Shown: positions 16,976 to 24,918 of the stretch, in pieces
Position numbering within the stretch: the stretch's first letter is position 1
Layout: the number at the start of each line of letters is the position of its first letter
NCBI GenBank assembly: GCA_045545665.1
Contig: JAZQBL010000024.1
Location: 1-42,953, forward strand
DNA length: 42,953 nucleotides
Direction of reading: 5' to 3'
Origin: RGIG7213 sp045545665
GTDB taxonomy: Bacteria; Bacillota; Clostridia; Oscillospirales; CAG-272
Position numbers and translations under genes: made by a program
Notes under the pieces: model-generated
What the model was told of the DNA's origin: nothing
The model's input: the letters and a program-made list of their open reading frames with translations, nothing else
Database searches by the model: none

Positions 16976-18349
16976 TTATTTTCCTACGCAAAATTTGCTG
17001 AATATTTCGTTTACGACGTCATCCGTCATTTCACGTCCGTCAAGACGTGAAATTGCGGACAGTGCATCCTCAAGATCAAATGATGCAATATCCTGCGTCA
17101 TACCGCTGTCAAGTGAGGATAAAGCGCTTGCGACGGCATCTCTTGTACGGCATATTTCGCTGTACTGTCTTGAGTTTGATATGAACGGCGATGAATAATC
17201 TATCCTGCCGCCCGTGAAAAGCTCACCTATAATGTCCTCAAGCTCCTTTTTACCTTGCATCGTCTTTGCGCTGATATATACTTGTTTATCGAAATATCCG
17301 TTTATTTTTTCTGTGTCGAATAAAGGTTCTTTATCCGTCTTGTTTAGCAACGCTATTTTAACGGCGGAAGAATCTTTGAGAGTGTTTATTATTTCTTCAT
17401 CACGCTCATCAAACGGGCGGGATGTGTCAAATACGGCTAAAACAAGCTCCGCTTTGCCGACTTCCGTTATGGCTCTCTCAACGCCTATGCTTTCAACGGT
17501 GTCGTCCGTCTGTCTTATACCTGCCGTATCCGATAAAACGAGCATTACGTCGTTACACACAGCCTGTGTCGTGATAACGTCTCTCGTCGTGCCCTCTATG
17601 TCCGTGACTATTGCCGTGTCCTCACCTGTAAACATATTGAGTACCGATGATTTGCCTACGTTCGGTTTTCCGCATATCGCAGTCTTTATTCCTTCTTTTA
17701 CGGCTTTTCCCGTTTTATAGGAATCTGCAAGGGAGGATGTTTTGTCAAGCAGCGATCTTAACTCGTTTTTCATTTCGTCCACTGTCACGTCCGTAAGATC
17801 TTCGTCGGGATAATCTATATAAGCGTATATGCTTGCAAGCAGCGTCTTTATTTTTTCGTATATTTCGGATGCTTCCTGCGACAGCGCACCGCGCCCCGAG
17901 GTATTTGCAAGCTTTAAAGCCGCAGGCGTTTTTGCATCTATTATATCCATTATGGCTTCTGCCTGCGAAAGAGTCATCTTGCCGTTTGCGTATGCTCTTT
18001 TCGTAAATTCGCCGGCACCTGCAGGATAAGCACCGCTGTCGAGCAAAGCTGTCATAACTTCGTTTGTTACGACAATACCGCCGTGGCAGGCGATCTCAAC
18101 AGTATCCTCGCCCGTGTATGAATGGGGTGCTTTGAACACCGTTGCAACACCGTCGTCAATGATAATACCGTTTGATACGATATCGCCGTACACGGCACGT
18201 GCGTGTGCGGAATTTTCAAGAGAAGTTTTGTTTTTCGGCTTGAATATCTTGTCCGCTATTTCTATGCTGTTACATCCGGTGAGCCTTATAAGCGAAATTG
18301 CACCCCTGCCGTACGGGGTAGAAACAGCGGCAATAGTTCTGTTTTGCAT
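16976..18349 (-). CDS. mnmE: tRNA modification GTPase MnmE
   Basis: With MnmG it installs the carboxymethylaminomethyl group on wobble uridine 34. The 457 residues show an N-terminal formyl-THF-binding domain, a helical domain and an inserted G domain: GKPNVGKS at 227-234, GTTRD at 253-257, DTAG at 274-277 and NKTD. The protein ends FCVGK, carrying the catalytic cysteine of the family's C-terminal FC[IV]GK motif. It is the first gene of the operon with the aromatic amino acid genes, although there is no known functional link. A promoter lies about 33 bases upstream of its start. Confidence 0.96.
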   Translation of the reverse strand: MQNRTIAAVSTPYGRGAISLIRLTGCNSIEIADKIFKPKNKTSLENSAHARAVYGDIVSNGIIIDDGVATVFKAPHSYTGEDTVEIACHGGIVVTNEVMTALLDSGAYPAGAGEFTKRAYANGKMTLSQAEAIMDIIDAKTPAALKLANTSGRGALSQEASEIYEKIKTLLASIYAYIDYPDEDLTDVTVDEMKNELRSLLDKTSSLADSYKTGKAVKEGIKTAICGKPNVGKSSVLNMFTGEDTAIVTDIEGTTRDVITTQAVCNDVMLVLSDTAGIRQTDDTVESIGVERAITEVGKAELVLAVFDTSRPFDERDEEIINTLKDSSAVKIALLNKTDKEPLFDTEKINGYFDKQVYISAKTMQGKKELEDIIGELFTGGRIDYSSPFISNSRQYSEICRTRDAVASALSSLDSGMTQDIASFDLEDALSAISRLDGREMTDDVVNEIFSKFCVGK

Positions 18350-18381
18350 AAACTTTTCCTTATTTTTTCTTAAACCGCTGT

Positions 18382-18410
18382 ATTATATCACAAAAAAATG
18401 CATTTGTAAA
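18382..18410 (-). promoter_or_regulatory. Promoter of mnmE-tyrA-aroBAC
   Basis: Minus-strand TTTACA (18410-18405), a 17-base spacer and TATAAT (18387-18382). The -10 is preceded by TGTGA, giving an extended -10 (TGATATAAT) shared with the promoters at 32455-32483 and 40667-40695. Confidence 0.75.
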
Positions 18411-18420
18411 TAAAAAATTA

Positions 18421-18449
18421 TTGATTTTATTAAAATGATGTGGTATAAT
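18421..18449 (+). promoter_or_regulatory. Promoter of the sugar-dehydratase/VanZ unit
   Basis: TTGATT at 18421-18426, a 17-base spacer and TATAAT at 18444-18449, about 140 bases upstream of the GTG start. It is back-to-back with the mnmE promoter, so the two operons diverge from here. Confidence 0.65.
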
Positions 18450-18478
18450 TTATTAAAATAATTATTTTATGATCATAT

Positions 18479-18539
18479 ATCGGAAGATTTACTGCTAAAA
18501 TCTTGAACCGGATAAAAAAATAAGATTTTATGGACCGAT
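18479..18539 (+). promoter_or_regulatory. Leader with alternative hairpins
   Basis: In the long leader, ATCGG (18479-18483) can pair with CCGAT (18535-18539). Inside it, AAAATCTT at 18497-18504 can pair either with AAGATTT at 18484-18490 or with AAGATTTT at 18522-18529. The two inner pairings exclude each other. No known riboswitch class is recognised. Confidence 0.35.
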
Positions 18540-18591
18540 CGTCTTTATAATAACTATTCCGAAGCAAATATTTGAAAAGAGGATTTTTATT

Positions 18592-20460
18592 GTGATCAAG
18601 AAGATAAACAAAATGAAGCTTCTGCGTGTTGTAGGTATTGCACTTTACGATATACTCATTCTTGCGTTTGCGGAAATGGCGGCACTTTTGCTCAGATACG
18701 ATTTTGATATGGAAAATGTTCCGTCGGAATTTTTCGGGAATCTTTTTAAATTCCTGCCGATATTTGCCGTTATAACCGTGGCGGTCTTTGCTTTTATGCA
18801 TTTGTATCAAAATCTATGGCAGTTTGCAAGTATATACGAATATGCATTGATATTCTATGCTGCGGCAATATCTTATACGCTGTCAACGGTTTTGCGTATA
18901 GTCGTAGGACTTGTACTTCCACGTTCGTGCTATGCAATGAGTGCGGTAATATTCTGCCTCGGTACCGTTTGCGGAAGGGTTCTGTACAGAGTCATACGTA
19001 ACCGATACCGTTCAGGTATGCCTATGATAAATAAAAAAGACGCAAACATGCGCCGAGTAATGCTGATCGGTGCCGGCGAGGCGGCAAATATACTTTTGCG
19101 TGAGTTTAACGCAAGCGATCTGCACAATACACGCCGTGTCGTGTGCATCATAGACGACGATAAACAGAAGCACAACAGCAGAATGTACGGTATAAACATC
19201 GTCGGCGGAAGAGATAAAATAATGTGGGCGGCAGAAAAATACGAGGTAAACGAGATAATTTACGCTATTCCGTCAGCTCCCGCAGAAGAGAAGGCAGAAA
19301 TACTCAATATATGTAAGACCCTGAACTGTCCGATGAAAACTCTTCCCGGACTTTCACAGCTCGTAAATAACGAAATAAGCTCAGATTCACTTGTAAACGT
19401 CGACGTAAACGACCTGCTCGGACGTGATCCCGTCACAACGGACGTTGATGCGATAATCGGCTACATAAAAGAAAAAACGGTCGTCGTAACAGGCGGCGGC
19501 GGTTCTATCGGAAGCGAGCTTTGCAGACAGATAGCTTCACATTCTCCCCGTAAGCTGATAATAATTGATATATATGAAAATAACGCTTACGATATACAGA
19601 TGGAGCTTTTACGCACGTGTCCCGACGTTGAAATAATAGTTCTCATAGCTTCCGTTCGTGACGCTGAAAGAATTGATACGATATTCAAAGAATATAAACC
19701 CGATATAGTATTTCATGCAGCAGCGCATAAGCACGTTCCTCTTATGGAGACGTCTCCCGAGGAGGCTGTCAAAAACAATGTCTTCGGCACTTTTAATACG
19801 GTACGTGCGGCAGATAAAAACGGTGTATCACGCTTCGTAATGATATCGACGGATAAAGCGGTAAATCCCACGAACGTAATGGGAGCTACGAAGCGAATAT
19901 GCGAAATGATAATCCAGACGTACGATAAAATATCAAAAACGGAGTTTGTGGCGGTAAGATTCGGAAACGTCCTCGGCTCAAACGGAAGCGTAATACCGCT
20001 GTTTAAAAAACAGATAGCTGAAGGCGGTCCCGTTACCGTAACCCACCCCGGAATCATAAGATTTTTTATGACGATACCCGAGGCTGTGAGCCTTGTACTC
20101 CGTGCGGGAGCATTTGCCGAAGGCGGGGAAATATTCATCCTCGATATGGGCAAACCCGTCAAAATACTTGACCTTGCGGAAAACCTTATAAGACTTTCGG
20201 GAAGAACACCGTACGTCGATGTAAATATTGAATTTACAGGGCTCCGTCCCGGCGAAAAGCTGTATGAAGAAATACTTATGGATGAAGAAGGACTCAAAGA
20301 AACCGAAGACAAGATGATATATATCGGCAAACCCGTCGTATTCGATACGGAGGAGTTTTTTGAAAAGCTCAGAGTGCTTCAGGATACTTTACAGTCAAAA
20401 GGTGATATAAGACAGGCTATTCAGAGCATCGTTCCGATAAAAAACTCCGAGGAGGTGTGA
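18592..20460 (+). CDS. FlaA1/CapD-type nucleoside-diphosphate-sugar dehydratase/epimerase, membrane-bound
   Basis: This 622-residue protein has four N-terminal membrane segments (within residues 8-135), a first Rossmann-like nucleotide-binding domain (LIGAGEAANILLREF near 158-172) and a C-terminal extended SDR domain with VTGGGGSIGSELC at 299-311, AAHKHVPLMETSPEEAV near 388-404 and VNPTNVMGATKR. This is the architecture of UDP-GlcNAc 4,6-dehydratase/epimerase enzymes of the WbpM, CapD and PglF type, which prepare sugar nucleotides for glycan synthesis. The exact substrate cannot be assigned. The start is GTG with an AGAGGA site. No glycosyltransferases follow, which is unusual for a capsule locus. 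Confidence 0.9.
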   Translation: MIKKINKMKLLRVVGIALYDILILAFAEMAALLLRYDFDMENVPSEFFGNLFKFLPIFAVITVAVFAFMHLYQNLWQFASIYEYALIFYAAAISYTLSTVLRIVVGLVLPRSCYAMSAVIFCLGTVCGRVLYRVIRNRYRSGMPMINKKDANMRRVMLIGAGEAANILLREFNASDLHNTRRVVCIIDDDKQKHNSRMYGINIVGGRDKIMWAAEKYEVNEIIYAIPSAPAEEKAEILNICKTLNCPMKTLPGLSQLVNNEISSDSLVNVDVNDLLGRDPVTTDVDAIIGYIKEKTVVVTGGGGSIGSELCRQIASHSPRKLIIIDIYENNAYDIQMELLRTCPDVEIIVLIASVRDAERIDTIFKEYKPDIVFHAAAHKHVPLMETSPEEAVKNNVFGTFNTVRAADKNGVSRFVMISTDKAVNPTNVMGATKRICEMIIQTYDKISKTEFVAVRFGNVLGSNGSVIPLFKKQIAEGGPVTVTHPGIIRFFMTIPEAVSLVLRAGAFAEGGEIFILDMGKPVKILDLAENLIRLSGRTPYVDVNIEFTGLRPGEKLYEEILMDEEGLKETEDKMIYIGKPVVFDTEEFFEKLRVLQDTLQSKGDIRQAIQSIVPIKNSEEV

Positions 20461-20463
20461 TCT

Positions 20464-20937
20464 CTGAATAAATTAAAAAACGTGCTTTTCATATGTATCG
20501 TTTTGACTGTAATTATGATATTTTCTTTTTCGCTGAAGGATGCAGAGGAATCCTCGCAACAAAGCGATTGGGTGGCAGATAAGCTTTCCGAAATAGTGGA
20601 GGCTGTAGAGGAGACCGTAAATACAAAGATAAATATTCGCAAGGCGGCACATTTTTGCGAGTATGCACTGCTCGGTGCCGAGACCTCGTTTTTATGCCTT
20701 CTTGCAGAAAATAACAAAAAGAAAAAATGGCTGTTCTTTTTGGTGTTTGGTATTGTCATAGCCTCGCTTGACGAAGCAATACAGAATTTTGCCCCCGGCA
20801 GAGATTCCGCCGTAAAAGACGTATTTATTGATATGTCGGGATATGTGATGGGGCTTTTGTTTGTTATGTGCATATATTTTGCCGTATCGAAAATAAAAGA
20901 AAAATATGCTAAACACACACAAGACAGAAAAGGATAA
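20464..20937 (+). CDS. VanZ-like family membrane protein, probable CTG start
   Basis: The protein has VanZ-family features: an N-terminal membrane segment ending in FSFSLKDAEESS, then NIRKAAHFCEYALLG, a membrane segment, and SLDEAIQNFAPGRDSAVKDVFIDMSGYVMG. The conserved K-x-x-H-F-x-E-Y and D-E-x-x-Q...GR patterns are clear. Some VanZ proteins give low-level teicoplanin resistance; most have no known role. The first conventional start is GTG 20482 but it has no ribosome site. CTG at 20464 is in frame, 7 bases after a strong GGAGGT, and gives a typical basic N-terminus, so it is preferred (157 residues). The ribosome site overlaps the stop region of the preceding gene. Confidence 0.8.
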   Translation: MNKLKNVLFICIVLTVIMIFSFSLKDAEESSQQSDWVADKLSEIVEAVEETVNTKINIRKAAHFCEYALLGAETSFLCLLAENNKKKKWLFFLVFGIVIASLDEAIQNFAPGRDSAVKDVFIDMSGYVMGLLFVMCIYFAVSKIKEKYAKHTQDRKG

Positions 20938-20940
20938 AAA

Positions 20941-21710
20941 ATGACTTACAAAAAAGACTTCTTGTTTTAATCTTGACGATGCTCGTTTTCGGCGTTTCGT
21001 GTACACAAAATTCATCCGACACTACCGTGCGGACAAATTAATGCCCATGACAAGCCCCGGTCCTCTTGAAGGACTTGAACCGCTTTAAATGCTTGATCAT
21101 GCAGTATCACAGCTCGCAGGAAAAAACGTAATGCTGACAGGTGCGGGAAGCCTTAAAGGTGAAGCTTTTGAGGACTTGTCGGTGCCTATCGTCAGAGGGG
21201 GAAGCAAGCAGTATTTTGGGTACGTCAAGCACGATGCGTCTTGATATGACGGGCAACGGTGTTGACGTTCACGATTACGTCTATACAACAGGCGGTACGA
21301 ACTTCTATTATTACGAAGATGTAATGACAGCACCTGTTGCAATGCCAAAGCAGGAGATGCTCAGCAAATACGGAATGATGCCCGACGTTATACTTCCTTA
21401 TACTTTTACAAAGTCAAACGTACTGTTTTCGAGCAGTACGGAAGAGAAAGATACGTACCGTGTAAAGGTAACGTATAATCCCGTTAAGATGACACAGGGT
21501 TATAAGAATTATATTTCTTATATCTGTAACAGCGGCGGTATTACGTTTAATAACGTTGTGTCTGTTAATATTGACTTTACTTTGAATTACAACGGTACGT
21601 TCAAAAGTATGTCGGTCGTTGAAACGTATATGGCAACGGTAAACGATGTAAGCTGTATGTGTGTATCTACGGTAAGTTATACGTTTGCGGCAGTGAACCC
21701 ACAGACTTGA
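20941..21710 (+). pseudogene. Decayed lipoprotein gene
   Basis: An ATG at 20941 behind AAAGGA starts a frame that stops after nine codons. One extra base in the A6 run would restore a lipoprotein signal (LLVLILTMLVFGVSC, lipobox VSC) followed by a short tail and another stop. Further pieces follow: LDHAVSQLAGKNVMLTGAG, then KGEAFEDLSVPIVRGGSKQ, then from about 21220 a long intact 3' part (MRLDMTGNGVDVHDYVYTT to the TGA at 21708-21710). The intact part resembles secreted lipoproteins of the LolA/LppX-like or DUF6612 type, but this is uncertain. Several frameshifts and stops make this a pseudogene; an ATG at 21141 could still express a 189-residue fragment without a signal. Confidence 0.7.
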
Positions 21711-21752
21711 TTCGATTGAAAATCGAGGATGTATGCCTTATAAATGAAAAAT

Positions 21753-21784
21753 AAAAATCAGCTCATAATTCTGAGCTGATTTTT
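21753..21784. terminator. Bidirectional terminator
   Basis: A perfect 13-base stem, AAAAATCAGCTCA with TGAGCTGATTTTT, encloses TAATTC. It separates the convergent lipoprotein pseudogene and the XRE regulator and serves both directions. Confidence 0.85.
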
Positions 21785-21791
21785 CATTTCA

Positions 21792-22109
21792 TTATGATTT
21801 TATGGAGAGCAGATATAATTTTATGATCTCTTCAAGAAAAGCTTTTTTGTCATCGGGACATTGCTTTATCATTTCTGAAATATGACATTCACTGTCGCTG
21901 TTATTTTTTCCAAATAGGATAAAATCAACTGAAAGACCAAGCACTGATGATATTTTACAAAGCGTCGGAACGGACATTCCTTTTACGCCAAGCTCAATGT
22001 CGGAACAAAATTTCGGTGTAACGTCTAATTTTTCAGCAAACGTCTCGCGCGTGTAGCCTAAAAACTCTCTCTGCTTGCGTATTCTTTTTCCGATATTTAC
22101 CCAATCCAT
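21792..22109 (-). CDS. XRE-family transcriptional regulator
   Basis: This 105-residue protein starts with a helix-turn-helix domain of the Xre/Cro type at about residues 6-61 (IGKRIRKQREFLGYTRETFAEKLDVTPKF read in pieces, then the recognition-helix region SDIELGVKGMSVPTL). The C-terminal 40 residues are helical with no known sensor domain. It is transcribed away from the three-gene envelope operon at 22272-24828 and probably regulates it, because repeats of the form (C/A)AACT-N4-GGGT lie in the shared intergenic region. Its ligand or signal is unknown. Confidence 0.85.
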   Translation of the reverse strand: MDWVNIGKRIRKQREFLGYTRETFAEKLDVTPKFCSDIELGVKGMSVPTLCKISSVLGLSVDFILFGKNNSDSECHISEMIKQCPDDKKAFLEEIIKLYLLSIKS

Positions 22110-22143
22110 AAATGCACCTCGTTTTAATACTGATTACAGTTTA

Positions 22144-22203
22144 ACCCATATAGTTGTATTTTAAAATAAACTTTAGGGGTTGACAAACTACAACTTTTAG
22201 GGT
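22144..22203. promoter_or_regulatory. Repeated operator-like sites between XRE regulator and its divergent operon
   Basis: Three copies of (C/A)AACT-N4-GGGT are present: inverted at 22144-22156 (read as ACCC-ATAT-AGTTG), direct at 22168-22180 (AAACT-TTAG-GGGT) and direct at 22191-22203 (CAACT-TTTA-GGGT). The two direct copies are 23 bp apart and lie across the -35 and -10 of the rightward promoter; a weaker relative is at 22221-22234. They are the best candidates for binding by the XRE protein. Confidence 0.5.
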
Positions 22204-22208
22204 ATAAT
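22180..22208 (+). promoter_or_regulatory. Promoter of the envelope operon
   Basis: Perfect TTGACA at 22180-22185, 17-base spacer and perfect TATAAT at 22203-22208. Such a strong promoter overlapped by repeated sites suggests a unit normally held off by repression. Confidence 0.85.
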
Positions 22209-22271
22209 GACATAAACCCACAGTTTTTGAGGGTAATCATCAATTTATATTAAAAAGTGAGGAAAAAGAAA

Positions 22272-22733
22272 ATGAACACACCCAACGCAACAAAACTCCA
22301 TTGTCCCAACTGCAAGTCACACAATATTTCGATCTCGACGGAATCGAGTGTAAGCGGTGCGGTTACGTCAACACACGGAAACATATCCGCAACAAGCGTA
22401 TCAAACACACACAGAAACTTCTGGTTTTGTGCCGATTGCGGAACGAAGTTCCGTAATATTCAGAATCTTGAAGAAGAAATAAATAAGTGTAAATATACAC
22501 ATTTTATTTTCTGGGTGATCGGTGCTATATGTGCATTTGTATCTATTAAGTTTTTGATCAGTGCGATAAGCAATCCGATTGCGGGAGGTATTGCGATGAT
22601 ATTCTTCTATCCCACGATCATTACGGTATTTGTTGCCGCAATTGTCTTTATAATAATGGGCTTTGTTTCAAAATCCAAGCTCGGTAAAAAGAAATCAGAG
22701 CTTGAATATCTTAAAGAAAATTGCTTTAACTGA
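22272..22733 (+). CDS. Zinc-ribbon membrane protein, 153 aa
   Basis: The ATG at 22272 is chosen over the GTG at 22257 because GAGG lies about 9 bases before it. Residues 1-50 hold a zinc ribbon with two pairs, CPNC near residue 11 and CADC near 53, separated by a Ser/Thr-rich linker. Two hydrophobic segments follow at about 78-103 and 110-135, then a basic coiled tail (KSKLGKKKSELEYL). The layout places the ribbon in the cytoplasm on a two-span anchor. No named family is recognised. First gene of the XRE-linked operon. Confidence 0.7.
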   Translation: MNTPNATKLHCPNCKSHNISISTESSVSGAVTSTHGNISATSVSNTHRNFWFCADCGTKFRNIQNLEEEINKCKYTHFIFWVIGAICAFVSIKFLISAISNPIAGGIAMIFFYPTIITVFVAAIVFIIMGFVSKSKLGKKKSELEYLKENCFN

Positions 22734-22769
22734 TCAGACTGTCAGAGTAACAAAAAGGATGGGTTTTTT

Positions 22770-23522
22770 ATGGAAATAAATCAAGTAAACACAGAAATGA
22801 CAAAGGCTGAGCTTATTAAATTACTGCATCGTATGGAATCGGCTTTGGGTGAAAAGTGGAAATACACGGAACGAGTAGTCAGACTTGAAGAAGATGGGAA
22901 AAAGTATTTGAGAGAACCGGCAGATTATGAGAAGGATCTGAAAAAAGAAGTAAAAGCAGTATACATTGCAGTTATCATAATAGCGGTTTTGACAGCTCTG
23001 TTTAAAGGTGTTTCTATGACAGGTGGGCTAAAAGCTTTCTTGTGCAAGCTTTTGTCATTTTTCGGAGTAACTGCATTAGTTATATGTATAATTGTGGCTA
23101 TATGGGAGACGGTTACATTGAAGAGAGATATAAAAAAATACAACGCAGAACGTCCGAAATTTTTTGCAGATTTCGCTGAAGCGAATAAGCAATTGGAGGA
23201 ATGCAGTAAGCGCTGTGATGAAGCGATCGCATTGATACCGTATTTTTGCCCCAAAGAGTGTTATGACCCGAGAAAACTTCGCAAGTATATAAGCTTTTTT
23301 GAAGAAGGACGTGTAGACACAATTAAAGAAGCACGTAATTTGTTTGACGAGTGGATGTACAGGGAACGTATGGAGCAAAAGACGGATATGCAATTAGAGG
23401 AAACTCAAAATGCCATCGCTGCTGCAAACGCTGCAAGAGCAGCTGCAGAAAATGCCGCAAACACAGCACGTCAAGCAAAAACTTCTGCCGATTGGGCTGC
23501 ATATCATTCAAGATTTAAATAA
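22770..23522 (+). CDS. Two-span membrane protein with a coiled-coil, Ala-rich tail, 250 aa
   Basis: No family is recognised. Residues 1-60 are charged and helical, two hydrophobic segments lie at about 66-85 and 92-113, and residues 114-250 form a long helical cytoplasmic or external region. The last 40 residues are a heptad-like Ala/Asn/Glu repeat (NAIAAANAARAAAENAANTARQ), which suggests oligomerisation or contact with a partner. A GGATGG sequence precedes the ATG. It follows the zinc-ribbon protein by 36 bases and precedes the lipoprotein by 34, so the three proteins probably work together at the membrane. Confidence 0.65.
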   Translation: MEINQVNTEMTKAELIKLLHRMESALGEKWKYTERVVRLEEDGKKYLREPADYEKDLKKEVKAVYIAVIIIAVLTALFKGVSMTGGLKAFLCKLLSFFGVTALVICIIVAIWETVTLKRDIKKYNAERPKFFADFAEANKQLEECSKRCDEAIALIPYFCPKECYDPRKLRKYISFFEEGRVDTIKEARNLFDEWMYRERMEQKTDMQLEETQNAIAAANAARAAAENAANTARQAKTSADWAAYHSRFK

Positions 23523-23556
23523 AGAAATAAACATATAAGTTGAGGCGTAAAAAGCA

Positions 23557-24828
23557 ATGAAAAAAACAGTGTTTATTATGGCACTTTTGATGTGCTTGTC
23601 ACAGTTTGCCGCTTGCGGTGATAAAAATGAAGGCGGCGACAAAGGAAACAGCGGAATTTCAAAGGACACGGAGGTATCGGTAAACCTCAGCTCACAGGTG
23701 GATGAATTTATTGATCTTGTTAAAGACGGTGAATATCTCAAAGCTGTAGAATATTATGAGGGTAAGTTATACGGTAACTACCAGTATGAGTCGGAGGCAT
23801 CCGACGGAATAGAGGCTCTGCTTAAAAATCTTAACAGAGAGATCTTAAACGGACAGAAAAGCGAATCGGACTCTAAAAAAATAACCGGTGCAGTTGACAA
23901 CGTTTTGTCAAAAACGAATATTAACATTGCAGACTATGATGTACTGAAAGCAAATATCAATGGATCCATTGCATCAAAAGCCGCTTTTCTGGCAGGTAAG
24001 GAGCTTGAAGGACTTGAAAAGTATGTCGATGCAATAGAAGAGTATGCGGCAGTTATCGAATCCGATTCTGATTACGCGGAAGCTCAAAATGCTATAGACA
24101 GATGTGTACAGACAGCAAAAAAGGATGTTCTTGCCACAGCTAAAGCATTTGTCGATGAAGGTAAATATGTAGAAGCGATTACGGAATTGGAGGAACTTAA
24201 CAGTAAGCTTCCCGATAAAGACAGTGAGCTTGAATCGAAAATGAATGTATACAAAAAAGCATACGCGAGTGATACGATAGAAAAAGCCGAAGAAGCATTT
24301 GTAACACCTGCGACGGATTACAGAGCGGCTCTCGATATAATAAACGCCGCCTTGCAGTATCTTCCCGACGATGAAGATTTGGGTAAGAAAAAAACTTATT
24401 ATCAGAGTTTTGCGCCGGTTAACCTTTATGATATGGAAGTATTAAAGGGAAAGGCGGATACAAAAACTACAGATGAGGATATATATGGAAACGAATATGT
24501 AAAGTGCTTTTGGGCAGGATATTCCTCTATGATATGGAACGAAACAGATATAACATATAATTTAAATAATGCCTACAATACTTTTGAAGCGATTGTATAC
24601 TGTCGTTCTAATAAAAATGAAGCGCAAAATATGACAGTGGAAATATATGCAGACGGAAAGGTTGTCTATCAGGATTTAAAAATTCCGGATAACTCTACAG
24701 TGGCTTTTGCAATCGATCTCGATGTTACATCGGTTAATGATTTGAGAATAGTATTAGGTCGTTCCGATGGAGCTATCGGTGCCGGAATTGGTATGACAGA
24801 TATGATAATACAAAGAACCAAAAAATAA
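23557..24828 (+). CDS. Lipoprotein with helical repeats and a C-terminal NPCBM-like domain, 423 aa
   Basis: The N-terminus MKKTVFIMALLMCLSQFAAC is a lipoprotein signal with the lipid-bearing Cys at residue 20, followed by a Gly/Asp/Lys-rich linker. Residues about 50-290 are helix pairs similar to TPR repeats (YLKAVEYYEGKLYGNY; YVDAIEEYAAVIESDSDYAEAQNAI in two pieces; YVEAITELEELNSKLPDKD). From about 310 the sequence is beta-rich and resembles NPCBM carbohydrate-binding-module-like domains (NLNNAYNTFEAIVY, MTVEIYADGKVVYQDLKI, VNDLRIVLGRSDG). I infer a surface protein that may bind glycans or assemble partners. Last gene of the XRE-linked operon, with a terminator 57 bases on. Confidence 0.75.
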   Translation: MKKTVFIMALLMCLSQFAACGDKNEGGDKGNSGISKDTEVSVNLSSQVDEFIDLVKDGEYLKAVEYYEGKLYGNYQYESEASDGIEALLKNLNREILNGQKSESDSKKITGAVDNVLSKTNINIADYDVLKANINGSIASKAAFLAGKELEGLEKYVDAIEEYAAVIESDSDYAEAQNAIDRCVQTAKKDVLATAKAFVDEGKYVEAITELEELNSKLPDKDSELESKMNVYKKAYASDTIEKAEEAFVTPATDYRAALDIINAALQYLPDDEDLGKKKTYYQSFAPVNLYDMEVLKGKADTKTTDEDIYGNEYVKCFWAGYSSMIWNETDITYNLNNAYNTFEAIVYCRSNKNEAQNMTVEIYADGKVVYQDLKIPDNSTVAFAIDLDVTSVNDLRIVLGRSDGAIGAGIGMTDMIIQRTKK

Positions 24829-24885
24829 GTATGTAGGTCGTAAATTTTAGTTTATCCTGCGTTTTCGCGATCGTTAAATAAAAAT

Positions 24886-24918
24886 TCCTGCATTCCGAAA
24901 GGAGTGCAGGAGTTTTTT
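24886..24918. terminator. Bidirectional terminator
   Basis: Stem TCCTGCATTCC / GGAGTGCAGGA with one G-U pair and a GAAA loop, followed by a seven-T run on the plus strand and T-rich sequence on the minus strand. It ends the envelope operon and the convergent C_GCAxxG_C_C gene. Confidence 0.85.

Noticed and set aside
19713..20330. 205-residue minus-strand frame
   Set aside because: Shadow of the sugar dehydratase; low-complexity Ser/Ile-rich composition typical of a reverse reading.
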